Below, one piece after another: positions 1-8,004 of a stretch of 41,879 nucleotides of DNA. The stretch covers positions 1 to 41,879 of the forward strand of contig JAHRFD010000038.1 in assembly GCA_020882975.1 (NCBI GenBank), given 5' to 3'. Source of the DNA: Microcoleus sp. EPA2 (GTDB lineage: Bacteria; Cyanobacteriota; Cyanobacteriia; Cyanobacteriales; Microcoleaceae). How positions within the stretch are numbered: position 1 is the stretch's first letter; the number at the start of each line of letters is the position of its first letter. Below the pieces are notes generated by a model. That model searched no databases. It was not told the origin of the DNA and was given only the letters and a program-made list of their open reading frames with translations. A program made the translations under genes and the position numbers.

Positions 1-202
1 GAATGTACGAAAAAATCAACCATAAAATTCCTGGTAGGGGCGGGTTTTACGAATAATATAGGTAAAAAACAAACAAACTTAATCAACCCGCCCCCGCCCC
101 ACGGAATGTACGAAAAAATCAACCATAAAATTCCTGGTAGGGGCGGGTTTTACGAATAATATAGGTAAAAAACAAACAAACTTAATCAACCCGCCCCCGC
201 CC
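1..202. repeat. Tandem direct repeat, 103-bp period, with internal GC-rich hairpin
   Basis: Two copies of a 103-base unit lie head to tail: copy one at 1-103 and copy two from 104 to 202, identical through base 202. Each copy holds an inverted pair, GGGGCGGGTT at 37-46 against AACCCGCCCC at 85-94 (and again 103 bases later), around an AT-rich loop of about 38 bases. The unit reaches the left edge of the window, so more copies may lie outside. No reading frame of note is present. It resembles the short palindromic intergenic repeats common in filamentous cyanobacteria; the function is unknown. Confidence 0.9.
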
Positions 203-475
203 TACCACATCTCAATGTATATCTTTCCCAAGATGCGATTAATTGGGACTATCGATCGGATGGGGTTCGGCGGGTTGATGTCGATGGTGTGTGGGTAGGG
301 CAGATTAGGGGTAAAACCCTCACCCACATTAGATCCTAGGTGGACACCTAATGTATCCATCAAAAAAACTTAACATTGCTGGAACAAGATTGCTAGATTT
401 GGTGTCAAGACGGGCTATAATCGTTTTGCGTTTTGAAGACCTTAGTTAATTCCTGCCTCGGTTGCCACCACCCCT
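203..475. other. Non-coding leader upstream of the TPR gene
   Basis: With the tandem repeat this completes a 475-base stretch without a gene. It holds small inverted repeats (AGGG/CCCT at 307-320 and TAGGTG/CACCTA at 337-350) and a perfect TATAAT at 416-421. I see no credible coding sequence or RNA gene here. Confidence 0.5.
416..421 (+). promoter_or_regulatory. Candidate -10 box for the TPR gene
   Basis: A perfect TATAAT preceded by GGGC lies about 55 bases before the start codon at 476. No good -35 hexamer is at the usual 16-18 base spacing (TAGATT is at 16), so this is only a candidate sigma-70-type promoter. Confidence 0.35.
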
Positions 476-3280
476 ATGTCAACGACAGTCAACACAGAAT
501 CCACAGCCGTTCATTTTAACCAACAGGGAGAAACCTATTTATCCCAAGGGAAATTGGAAGAAGCTATCGCCTCCTGCGAGCAAGCTTTGAAGATTCACCC
601 CAATTTTGCACCGGCTTACAAGACTTTGGGCAACGCGCTACAGGCTCAAGGCCGCATCGAAGAGGCACGACACTGGTACGCCAAGGCTATTGAAATTGAA
701 CCGAATTTTGCCGAGGTTTACGCCAATTTGGGTAGCATTTGTGCTCAGCAACAAAAGTGGCAGGAGGCGATCGCATTTTATCAAAAGGCGATCGCGATTA
801 AGCCGAATTTCGCAGGAGTATACCGGAATTTAGCAAAAGTATTTGGGGAAGTTGGTAAGCCGGCGGAAGCTCAGGAATGCTGGTATCGGGCATTTTCTTT
901 GGAACCACAAAAGGCCAAACCGTCGGAACATTTGAACATGGGCGATGCTTTTTTTCGCCAGGAAAGGTTGCCGGAGGCGATCGCCTGTTACGATCGGGCA
1001 ATTAAGTTGGACCCGAATTTGGCGACGGCTTACCAAAGTTTGGGTGAGGCGCTGAAAAAACAAGGCAAGTTGGAAGAAGCGACTGTATATTATCGTAGGG
1101 CGATCGAATTGAACGCTGCTCATGCGAGAAATGGTAGCGAGGGAGAGCAGACTTTGGCTGGGGCAAATGGGACAAATGGTGCTGTTAAGTCGCCACAAGT
1201 TCAGCAACAAGTACCGCCACAAGTTCCACAACCACAGGTTCCACAACCACAGGTTCAACAACAAATACCTGAACAAATATTGCGAAAACTACCGAAAGAA
1301 ATATTGCAACAAATACCTGAGCAAATTAAACAACAAATTAAACAACAAGTTCAGCCACCTGTGAATGGGGGAATTAGTACCGAAGACCCAGAAGCATATA
1401 AAATACTGGCAGAAGGCTATTTTGCTCAGGGGAAATTGGAACAGGCAATTTCGGCTTGCAAAAAAGCGCTACAAATTAAGCCGGATGCGCCTCTATATAA
1501 AATGTTGGGTAATGCCTTGCAAGCTGGTGGCAAAATAGATGATGCTAAAACTTGCTATGTTAAGGCAATAGAAATTAATCCGAATTTTGCGGAAGCTTAT
1601 GCTAATTATGGTAGCATTTGTGCCCAACAGGAACAGTGGCAGCAAGCGGTTTCTGCCTACGAAAAGGCGATCGCCCTGAAGCCAGATTTTGCCGGTGCTT
1701 TCCGCAATTTTGCCAAGCTGTTGACGCAGTTAGGGAAGTCCCAGGAGGCGGCCGAGTGTTGGTATCGAGCTTTTGCGATCGATCCTAAGTCTGGCACCGC
1801 TGAGGATTTGGAAAATTTAGCGAAAACTTTGATCGAGCAAGGTAAGGTAAATCAGGGCATTGATTGTTACCGACGCGCTGTTGAGTTGAACCCAAATGCA
1901 GGTGCTGCTTATCACGAATTGGGGGAAATTCTCAAGGCTCAAGAACAGTGGGAAGCGGCGGTAGATGCTTACAAAAATGCTATTAGAAGTAATCCCGGAC
2001 TTTCTTGGTCTCACAACAATTTAGCTGAGTGTTTGGTGAAGTTGGAACGGTGGGATGAGTCTGTTGATGCTTATCGGAAGGCGATCGAATTAAATCCTGA
2101 TTTTAGCTGGTCTCATAACAATTTAGCGGATGTGTTGCTGAAGTTGGAACGGTGGGAAGAAGCTGTAAATTCTTACCGGAAAGCAACAGAATTAAATCCT
2201 GATTTTAGTTGGTCTCACAATTATTTGGCCGATGCGCTGATTAAATTGGAACGTTGGGATGAGGCGATTGCTGCTTACCGAAGGTCGATCGAACTTAATC
2301 CTGACCATTTTTGGGCGCACAACAATTTAGCCGAAGCTTTGGTGAAATTGGAACGCTGGGATGAGGCTGTGGCTGCGTATCAGCGGGCTAATGAACTGAA
2401 TCCGAGTTTCTTCTGGTCCCACAGCAAGTTGGGTGATGTGCTGTTGGAAATGGAACGGTGGGATGAGGCGATCGCTGTTTACCGGCGCGCCGCCGAGTTG
2501 AATCGCGATTTTGCGTGGACTTATTACAACATGGGGACGGCTTTTGAGAAGTTGGAACGGTGGGATGAGTCGATCGTTGCTTATCGCTGTGCGGTGGAAA
2601 TTCAGCCGGATTTGCCGTGGATTTCGCAGAAGTTGGCTGATGCTTTGAGGATGCGATCGCAGTGGGATTTGCAGGATGCGATGGGTTTGTATCGAAGGGC
2701 GATCGCAGAGAATCCTGATGATGTGCAACTTTATCATAAGGCTTTGGAGATTGCGCCGAGTGATGCGGGGCTGTATGTGGAGTTGGCGAATGCTTTGGTG
2801 CGGCAGAATTGGGTTGATGGGGCGATCGTCTTTTATCAGATGGCGTTGCAGGTTAACCCCGAATGCGGTGAAGCACAATTGCAGTTGGGGTTGCTATTCT
2901 CGCAAAAGAATGATATGGATCGGGCGATAAACTGTTACCGCCGCGCTATTGAGGTTCAACCAAATCAGTATAAACCTTACCAATTGTTAGGGGATGCTTT
3001 GAGTGCAAAAGGTCAGCGTGAGGAAGCAATGAACTGTTACCGTCGCGCGATCGAGTTAAAACCTGACGATCCTTATATCCAGAACAATTTAGCGGATATG
3101 CTCAGACATCAAGGAGATTTGGAGGGGGCGATCGCTTGTTATCGCCGCGCCATTGAATTAAAACCTGATTTCTCTTGGTTCCACTATAATTTGGGTGAAG
3201 TTTTGACGAAGAAAGGGCAAATAGATGAAGCGAGTTCTTGTTACCGTCACGCCTTAGAGTTGGAACCCAAGATTTTCTAA
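476..3280 (+). CDS. Large tetratricopeptide-repeat protein (TPR only)
   Basis: A 934-residue protein made almost wholly of TPR units of the type 'EAIACYRRAIELNPD', with no catalytic domain that I can see. It has three parts. Residues about 1-215 and about 310-510 are a segmental duplication of each other (both carry GNALQA, GSICAQQ and AECWYRAF-like motifs). Residues about 240-298 form a Pro/Gln-rich linker. Residues about 508-708 are a run of nearly identical 34-residue repeats (WSHNNLAD...KLERWDEAV). No signal peptide or membrane segment is apparent. The ATG at 476 lacks a clear ribosome binding site, which is common in cyanobacteria. TPR arrays act as protein-interaction scaffolds; given the many TPR-fused glycan enzymes downstream, a scaffold role for them is an inference. 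Confidence 0.9.
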   Translation: MSTTVNTESTAVHFNQQGETYLSQGKLEEAIASCEQALKIHPNFAPAYKTLGNALQAQGRIEEARHWYAKAIEIEPNFAEVYANLGSICAQQQKWQEAIAFYQKAIAIKPNFAGVYRNLAKVFGEVGKPAEAQECWYRAFSLEPQKAKPSEHLNMGDAFFRQERLPEAIACYDRAIKLDPNLATAYQSLGEALKKQGKLEEATVYYRRAIELNAAHARNGSEGEQTLAGANGTNGAVKSPQVQQQVPPQVPQPQVPQPQVQQQIPEQILRKLPKEILQQIPEQIKQQIKQQVQPPVNGGISTEDPEAYKILAEGYFAQGKLEQAISACKKALQIKPDAPLYKMLGNALQAGGKIDDAKTCYVKAIEINPNFAEAYANYGSICAQQEQWQQAVSAYEKAIALKPDFAGAFRNFAKLLTQLGKSQEAAECWYRAFAIDPKSGTAEDLENLAKTLIEQGKVNQGIDCYRRAVELNPNAGAAYHELGEILKAQEQWEAAVDAYKNAIRSNPGLSWSHNNLAECLVKLERWDESVDAYRKAIELNPDFSWSHNNLADVLLKLERWEEAVNSYRKATELNPDFSWSHNYLADALIKLERWDEAIAAYRRSIELNPDHFWAHNNLAEALVKLERWDEAVAAYQRANELNPSFFWSHSKLGDVLLEMERWDEAIAVYRRAAELNRDFAWTYYNMGTAFEKLERWDESIVAYRCAVEIQPDLPWISQKLADALRMRSQWDLQDAMGLYRRAIAENPDDVQLYHKALEIAPSDAGLYVELANALVRQNWVDGAIVFYQMALQVNPECGEAQLQLGLLFSQKNDMDRAINCYRRAIEVQPNQYKPYQLLGDALSAKGQREEAMNCYRRAIELKPDDPYIQNNLADMLRHQGDLEGAIACYRRAIELKPDFSWFHYNLGEVLTKKGQIDEASSCYRHALELEPKIF

Positions 3281-3292
3281 TTTTATGTGCAA

Positions 3293-3327
3293 TTGAGCCT
3301 GTATTTTATAAGTTTGTGCAGGCTCAA
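3293..3327 (+). terminator. Hairpin after the TPR gene
   Basis: A perfect 9-base inverted repeat, TTGAGCCTG at 3293-3301 and CAGGCTCAA at 3319-3327, starts 13 bases after the TPR stop codon. There is no U-tract after the stem, so an intrinsic terminator is plausible rather than shown; an mRNA-stabilising stem is an alternative. Confidence 0.4.
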
Positions 3328-3373
3328 ACCTCCCAGTTACCACTAGAAGCAATCAAATCAATTGATAGAGAGT

Positions 3374-3379
3374 AGAGGA
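3374..3379 (+). promoter_or_regulatory. Ribosome binding site fixing the ATG start at 3386
   Basis: AGAGGA lies 6 bases before the ATG at 3386. A TTG at 3362 in the same frame would add eight residues, but that extension is absent from the paralogue at 4500, which begins with the same MNPE leader. Confidence 0.6.
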
Positions 3380-3385
3380 ATTACC

Positions 3386-4387
3386 ATGAACCCTGAAGAA
3401 GCTCAGCGCCTAGAAGAATCCATCCAAAAGACTTTATCCACTCATGCTAAAAGTGATAAGAGTTATCTATGGATGGCATATCAAGTAATCTTTGAACGCG
3501 AAGCCGATCCAGAGGGAATAGCTATGTTTTTAAACCAGCTAAAAGAAGGATGGACTAGACCTATTTTAATTGCAAAGATGATTGAGTCTAATGAATTTCA
3601 ACACCGCTTACCAGCAGGCACGCAGAGCTTTGCAAGTACAGAAAGTCAAGTATTAATCGAACTGGAAAATTTTAAAATCTATGCAATGACTAATGACACT
3701 GCCGTTGGTCAAACAATTATTAGTACCAGAGGCTATGAACCTCATGTGACTGATGCTATTGTTAAACACTTAAAATCAGGCGATGTTTTTCTCGATCTGG
3801 GAGCTAACATAGGCTATTTCACTCTCCTAGCAGCAAGCATTGTTAAAAATGAGGGGAAAGTAATATCTTTTGAACCCAACCAATACAATAGACAACTGCT
3901 ATATGCAAGTATCGTTGAAAATCAGTTTAAGAATATTACAGTTTATCCCTTTGCAGTTTCAGATTCTCAACAAATTTTCAGATTAATGACATCAGGATCT
4001 AATGGTTGGGTTGTCGAGTTATCTGAGCAATCTGTAAATTATCAATTAGTGCAATCAGTGATACTTGATGAATTGCTGCAATCAGAAAAAGAAATTAATG
4101 TAATTAAAATGGATATAGAAGGGCATGAACCTATTGCGCTGCGCGGCATGGAGAGGATAATCAATAAACACCGACCTATTATTTTTACTGAGTTTCATCC
4201 CTATGCTGTTGGTGAAGGGTATTTAAAACAACTGACACAGTATAATTATCGCTTGTTTATCATTGAAGAAGTCGGAAAAATTACGGAAGCTCCTGACACG
4301 ACATTTGTGATGGATTTCTGGCAAAGACTAGCCGAAAAGGTTAATTTTGACAGAATACATCTTGACCTGATGGCTTTGCCTTTGTAA
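3386..4387 (+). CDS. DUF4214-like leader fused to FkbM-family methyltransferase
   Basis: A 333-residue protein. Residues about 15-75 match the DUF4214 pattern (FEREADPEG ... SNEF), a short helical module found in extracellular and glycan-related proteins. Residues about 105-300 form a class I SAM-dependent methyltransferase of the FkbM type: SAM-binding DLGANIGYFT at 137-146, the acidic SFEPN, and KMDIEGHEP at 241-249. FkbM enzymes O-methylate sugars and polyketides; here the substrate is probably a glycan sugar hydroxyl (inference). The start is set by the ribosome binding site and by alignment with the paralogue at 4500. The gap to the next gene is 112 bases, so the two may be co-transcribed. 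Confidence 0.88.
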   Translation: MNPEEAQRLEESIQKTLSTHAKSDKSYLWMAYQVIFEREADPEGIAMFLNQLKEGWTRPILIAKMIESNEFQHRLPAGTQSFASTESQVLIELENFKIYAMTNDTAVGQTIISTRGYEPHVTDAIVKHLKSGDVFLDLGANIGYFTLLAASIVKNEGKVISFEPNQYNRQLLYASIVENQFKNITVYPFAVSDSQQIFRLMTSGSNGWVVELSEQSVNYQLVQSVILDELLQSEKEINVIKMDIEGHEPIALRGMERIINKHRPIIFTEFHPYAVGEGYLKQLTQYNYRLFIIEEVGKITEAPDTTFVMDFWQRLAEKVNFDRIHLDLMALPL

Positions 4388-4499
4388 CCATAAATTAGAG
4401 ATATTCAAGCGAGTCGCGATCGCAAACTAGCCTGTATTTTCCAGGTTGATGCTTAAAAAAGTCCATTAAAATACACTCATACCTATCAAAAGAACCATC

Positions 4500-5423
4500 A
4501 TGAACCCCGAAGCAGCAAAGCATCTGGAAGCAGCCATTCAAAAAACTTTATCCACTCATGCGAAAAGCGACAAAAGCTATCTATGGATGGCTTATTGGGT
4601 CATATTTGAACGGGAAGCCGATCCAGAGGGGTTAGAAGGTTGGTTAGGTTTGCTAAAGGCTGGTGTGAGTCGAGCAAACGTAGTACAAACGATGATTAAG
4701 TCAAGCGAATTTTACAAACGCATTTCAGGTGAAGAAAGCGAAAACCAAATTAATGAAAAGCTTCACAACGCCAGAATGGAAATGGTAAAACAACTCGTTC
4801 CACCAGCTCAAGTTATATTAGACTTAGGCGGTTATTCCTCAAGCGACCCAAGAGGTGCTTTGCTAAGTTTTGGCTATCCTCATGTGCCACAAAAGCTCTA
4901 CATTTTAGATTTTCATCCCGACAAAATGATGTTTCCCGGGCCTGAATGGCCAAAACAAGTTAAATACGAAACCTGTGACATTGAATATGTGTATGGAAGT
5001 ATGACTGACTTAGACTGTTTTCAGGAAGGTAGTTTTGACCTAATTTGGTCTGGAGAATCAATAGAACACATCACCTCTGAAGATGCTGAAAAAGTTTTTT
5101 CAAAAGCCTACAAGTTATTAAAACCGGGTGGTAAGCTGGCACTAGACACCCCCAACAGACGAGCTACCCAGTTACAGTTTCCTAATAGTTATATCCATCC
5201 AGAACACAAGATAGAATACTACTATGAAGATTTGTGTGAACTTTTGGAGAAGCACAACTTCAAAATTATTCAGAGCAAGGGAGTGATCGATCTATCAAGG
5301 TCAATTGAAACATCAAGTATGGAGCATTTCAAAAACGAGTTTATCAGCAGTGAAAAACTCAACGACAATCCCAATAACTCTTACTGTTTCTTCATCTGCT
5401 GTATGCGAGCAGAGGACTGTTAG
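4500..5423 (+). CDS. DUF4214-like leader fused to class I SAM methyltransferase
   Basis: A 307-residue protein. Its first 75 residues are nearly the same as those of the preceding gene (shared LSTHAKSDKSYLWMAY and FEREADPEG), giving a DUF4214-like module ending at SSEFYKR. The catalytic part is different: a Methyltransf_11/25-like fold with LDLGGYSSSDPRG at about 107-119, a DFHPD acidic loop, GSFDLIWSGESIEHI and KLLKPGGKLALDTPNRR. The usual GxGxG is altered to GGYSSSDPRG, so the SAM loop is atypical. The two genes therefore share a leader but carry unrelated methyltransferase domains, which points to module shuffling. Substrate unknown; a sugar or glycan is likely from context. Confidence 0.85.
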   Translation: MNPEAAKHLEAAIQKTLSTHAKSDKSYLWMAYWVIFEREADPEGLEGWLGLLKAGVSRANVVQTMIKSSEFYKRISGEESENQINEKLHNARMEMVKQLVPPAQVILDLGGYSSSDPRGALLSFGYPHVPQKLYILDFHPDKMMFPGPEWPKQVKYETCDIEYVYGSMTDLDCFQEGSFDLIWSGESIEHITSEDAEKVFSKAYKLLKPGGKLALDTPNRRATQLQFPNSYIHPEHKIEYYYEDLCELLEKHNFKIIQSKGVIDLSRSIETSSMEHFKNEFISSEKLNDNPNNSYCFFICCMRAEDC

Positions 5424-5437
5424 AATTATTTACATGT

Positions 5438-5467
5438 AACGGGACTCTTCCTGAGTGTTTTGCCGTT
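5438..5467. terminator. Weak hairpin between convergent genes
   Basis: AACGG at 5438-5442 can pair with CCGTT at 5463-5467, with a short inner ACTC/GAGT stem. It lies in the 42-base gap between converging genes and slightly overlaps the end of the minus-strand one. The short arms make this a low-confidence bidirectional terminator. Confidence 0.25.
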
Positions 5468-6668
5468 AAATCTTTGAGCGATCTAGTTCCACCTGAGCTT
5501 GCAACGCTGCTTGCTTCCAAGCTTGAGCTTGGGATTCAAAACAGCTTTTCTCTTCTATTGTCCTTGTAATATATTCAAGGCGACTTCTTATTTTTTTTCC
5601 CACCGCCTGCGGACTCAATAAAGATCTAATCTCGGAGGCTGCTCTCGCTCCTACTTGCTGTGCTTGCGAATAATTCTGAAACACATACTGCATTAAGGAG
5701 CCAGCATGATCGATATCTGGTTCCGCCCAGGTACTTCCTTTTGGATAAAGCCCATAATCTTGAGTTGTTTTCACCAGTTCATACTTAACTGGAAAACTAT
5801 TGCCAACATTCATAAATTCGATATTAGACGAGTAGGCCGTGGCGATAGTCGGCTTGCCGTAGTACATCGCTTCCGCCATCGTCAAACCAAATCCTTCAGC
5901 CCGATGTAGGGACACATAGCAGTTACAATTGTCAACTAAGGCGTGGAGTTCTTCTTTCTTTAAATCCCCTTCTATAAACTGAATAGATGGCCAGTCCTCG
6001 GCTTGCGCTTTTAGTTGTGCTTGCAGATGGAGAAACAGTGGATGGGGTCGATACTTAACGATCAGTAAAACATCATCATTAGACTTCCCAAAAGCTCGTT
6101 TAAATGCCTCAATAGTAGCCAAGGGATTTTTTCGTTCAAAGCCGCTCCCAATGTCAAACATAAACAAAAAAATAAACTTGTCTTCGGGTAATCCCAAGAC
6201 TTCTCGGCTCAATGAATTTGGAGGGATAGAAATGCTAGGTGGTAGCTTAAGAACAGGAATAGGCGATACTTCTGCTATGGCTTCAGCCGTGTAATTACTG
6301 TAAGTCCAAACCTCATCAAATATATCAAAGGCAAACCGCCCAAAATCAGGAAACTTTGGCAATTCCCATGCCCAGAATCCAATGTTATACCGATTTTTAA
6401 AATATGCAGGATTAATTAAGTCCAGTAATGATTTGTGAGGGTTGGTATGGATGAGGTTGATGGGATATGGGTTATCTTCAGAGAAATTTGTGTAACTAGA
6501 ATCTAAGTTTCGCTGCGTATCTTCCCTCAGATCCTTGATTGCGAAGGGGATGTCTGCTGCTTCTATGGCTCGGAGAGTACCCCTGACGCCACCTCCGAGT
6601 CCAAATTCCCCTGTCACATGACCGACAACATTGATTCCAAAAGAATAATTTAGTCCTTCACTTATCAT
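5466..6668 (-). CDS. GT4-type glycosyltransferase, paralogue 1 of 3
   Basis: A 400-residue GT-B fold glycosyltransferase of the GT4/Glycos_transf_1 type. The C-terminal donor-binding half carries FERKNPLATIEAFKRAF near 177-193 and the retaining-GT EX7E motif in EGFGLTMAEAM (E258, E266). The N-terminus has a signature shared by all three paralogues (GxNVxGHxxGEFGLG...RGTLRA). It probably moves a nucleotide-activated sugar onto a growing surface glycan in the cytoplasm; donor and acceptor are not readable. It is last in the minus-strand run GT-GT-GT, 58 bases after its neighbour. The C-terminal tail (about 380-400) is rich in A/Q/K and may be coiled. Confidence 0.92.
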   Translation of the reverse strand: MISEGLNYSFGINVVGHVTGEFGLGGGVRGTLRAIEAADIPFAIKDLREDTQRNLDSSYTNFSEDNPYPINLIHTNPHKSLLDLINPAYFKNRYNIGFWAWELPKFPDFGRFAFDIFDEVWTYSNYTAEAIAEVSPIPVLKLPPSISIPPNSLSREVLGLPEDKFIFLFMFDIGSGFERKNPLATIEAFKRAFGKSNDDVLLIVKYRPHPLFLHLQAQLKAQAEDWPSIQFIEGDLKKEELHALVDNCNCYVSLHRAEGFGLTMAEAMYYGKPTIATAYSSNIEFMNVGNSFPVKYELVKTTQDYGLYPKGSTWAEPDIDHAGSLMQYVFQNYSQAQQVGARAASEIRSLLSPQAVGKKIRSRLEYITRTIEEKSCFESQAQAWKQAALQAQVELDRSKI

Positions 6669-6726
6669 AGCCAGTTTTAATCTCCATCTAACATTTTTAC
6701 TATTCTGGAAAACCGGATCAATTCTA

Positions 6727-7983
6727 CTACTTAATCGAACCTAGCCTTTGACACCGCTCTAGTTCCGTTTGAATTTGCAGTGCTGTTTGCCTCCATACTT
6801 GGACTTGGGATTGATATAAACCTGTTTCTGTTTGAATCTTACGGAGGCGAGTCGATCGTGTAGGATGATTTATCCTGCTCATAATGTCTTCCAGACGAAT
6901 TTTAATTTTGCTACCAACAGTTTGTGGACTCAGCAAAGACCTAATTTCACGGGCTGCTCTAGCTCCTACTTGCTCTGCTTCCTGATAGTTGTCAAAGACA
7001 TACTGCATTAAGGATGCCGCATGATCTAAATCGGGTTGGGCCCAGACATTTCCTTTAAAATATGGCCCATCGTCTTCAATAATTGTCACCATATCGTATT
7101 TGACCAAAAAACTATTACCGACATTCATAAATTCCATATTAGCCGAGTGAGCAGTGGCAATTACTGGTTTGCCATAAAACATCGCTTCCGCCATCGTCAG
7201 GCCAAACCCTTCCGCGCGATGCAAGGAAACATAGCAGTTACAATTGTCAATTAAGGCATGAAGCTCTTCTTTATGCAAATGCTCTTCTATAAATTGAATT
7301 GACGACCAACCCTCTGTGTGCGACAAAATTTGCTCTTGCAGTTCAGGATGAAACTTCCCATTAGAAGACTTGATAAGGAGTAAGACATCCTTGTTTGATT
7401 TCCCAAAAGCTCGTTTAAATGCTTCGATTGTGCCTAGAGGATTTTTACGACTCAGCCGACTGTGATAGTCGAATAAAAACAGAAAAATAAACTTGTCTTT
7501 CGGCAAGCCTAAAGCTTCTCTACCCAAGGATGTTTCTGGAAGATAAATGCTGTGTGGAACCTTGACCACGGGAATCGGTGATACCGCTGAAATGGCTTCA
7601 GCAGAGTAATTGCTGGGAGTCCATATTTCATCAAATGAATAAAAAGCATATAGCCAACCAGGGGGAAACAATGGCAGTTCCCAAGCCCAGTAACCAATGT
7701 TGTATCGACCTTGAAAATAATCTGAACCTAAACTTTCCATTACTCCACCGATAGGTGGTGTATGAACGAGGTTGATAGCATAGGGTTGCTCGTCAGAGAA
7801 ATTAGTGTAGGTAGAATCGAGATTTCTGTGCCAATCTACTTTAATATCCCTGATGGTAAAGGGAATGCCTACGGCTTCGAGTCCTCTCAGAGTGCCTCTC
7901 ATGCCTTCTCCAATGCCAAATTCGCCACTAGCGTGACCTGCAACATTGATGCCTAAATTAGAATTTTGTGTTTTCTGCAACAT
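6727..7983 (-). CDS. GT4-type glycosyltransferase, paralogue 2 of 3
   Basis: A 418-residue glycosyltransferase close to its two flanking copies. It keeps the GINVAGHASGEFGIGEG start, the acceptor-side FDEIWTPSNYSAEAI segment, the SRKNPLGTIEAFKRAF donor-side motif and EGFGLTMAEAMFYGKP with its EX7E pair. No signal peptide or membrane helix is visible, so it is a cytoplasmic or peripheral enzyme. The gap to the upstream paralogue is 21 bases, consistent with one operon. Tandem duplication followed by divergence of the N-terminal acceptor half is the likely origin, which would give successive transferases of related specificity (inference). Confidence 0.92.
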   Translation of the reverse strand: MLQKTQNSNLGINVAGHASGEFGIGEGMRGTLRGLEAVGIPFTIRDIKVDWHRNLDSTYTNFSDEQPYAINLVHTPPIGGVMESLGSDYFQGRYNIGYWAWELPLFPPGWLYAFYSFDEIWTPSNYSAEAISAVSPIPVVKVPHSIYLPETSLGREALGLPKDKFIFLFLFDYHSRLSRKNPLGTIEAFKRAFGKSNKDVLLLIKSSNGKFHPELQEQILSHTEGWSSIQFIEEHLHKEELHALIDNCNCYVSLHRAEGFGLTMAEAMFYGKPVIATAHSANMEFMNVGNSFLVKYDMVTIIEDDGPYFKGNVWAQPDLDHAASLMQYVFDNYQEAEQVGARAAREIRSLLSPQTVGSKIKIRLEDIMSRINHPTRSTRLRKIQTETGLYQSQVQVWRQTALQIQTELERCQRLGSIK

Positions 7984-8004
7984 AGCGAATTTTGTACTTT
8001 TTTA

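Noticed and set aside
1..202. CRISPR array
   Set aside because: There are only two adjacent 103-base copies with no unique spacers, so it is a tandem repeat.
830..1276. 148-codon minus-strand frame within the TPR gene
   Set aside because: It is a shadow of the repetitive TPR and Pro/Gln-rich coding sequence, with low-complexity Leu/Trp runs.
2327..2878. 183-codon minus-strand frame within the TPR gene
   Set aside because: Antisense of the TPR repeats; its periodic pattern follows the 102-base repeat rather than a real protein.
3362..3385. TTG start eight codons upstream for the FkbM methyltransferase
   Set aside because: The ATG at 3386 has a ribosome binding site at good spacing and matches the paralogue's start.
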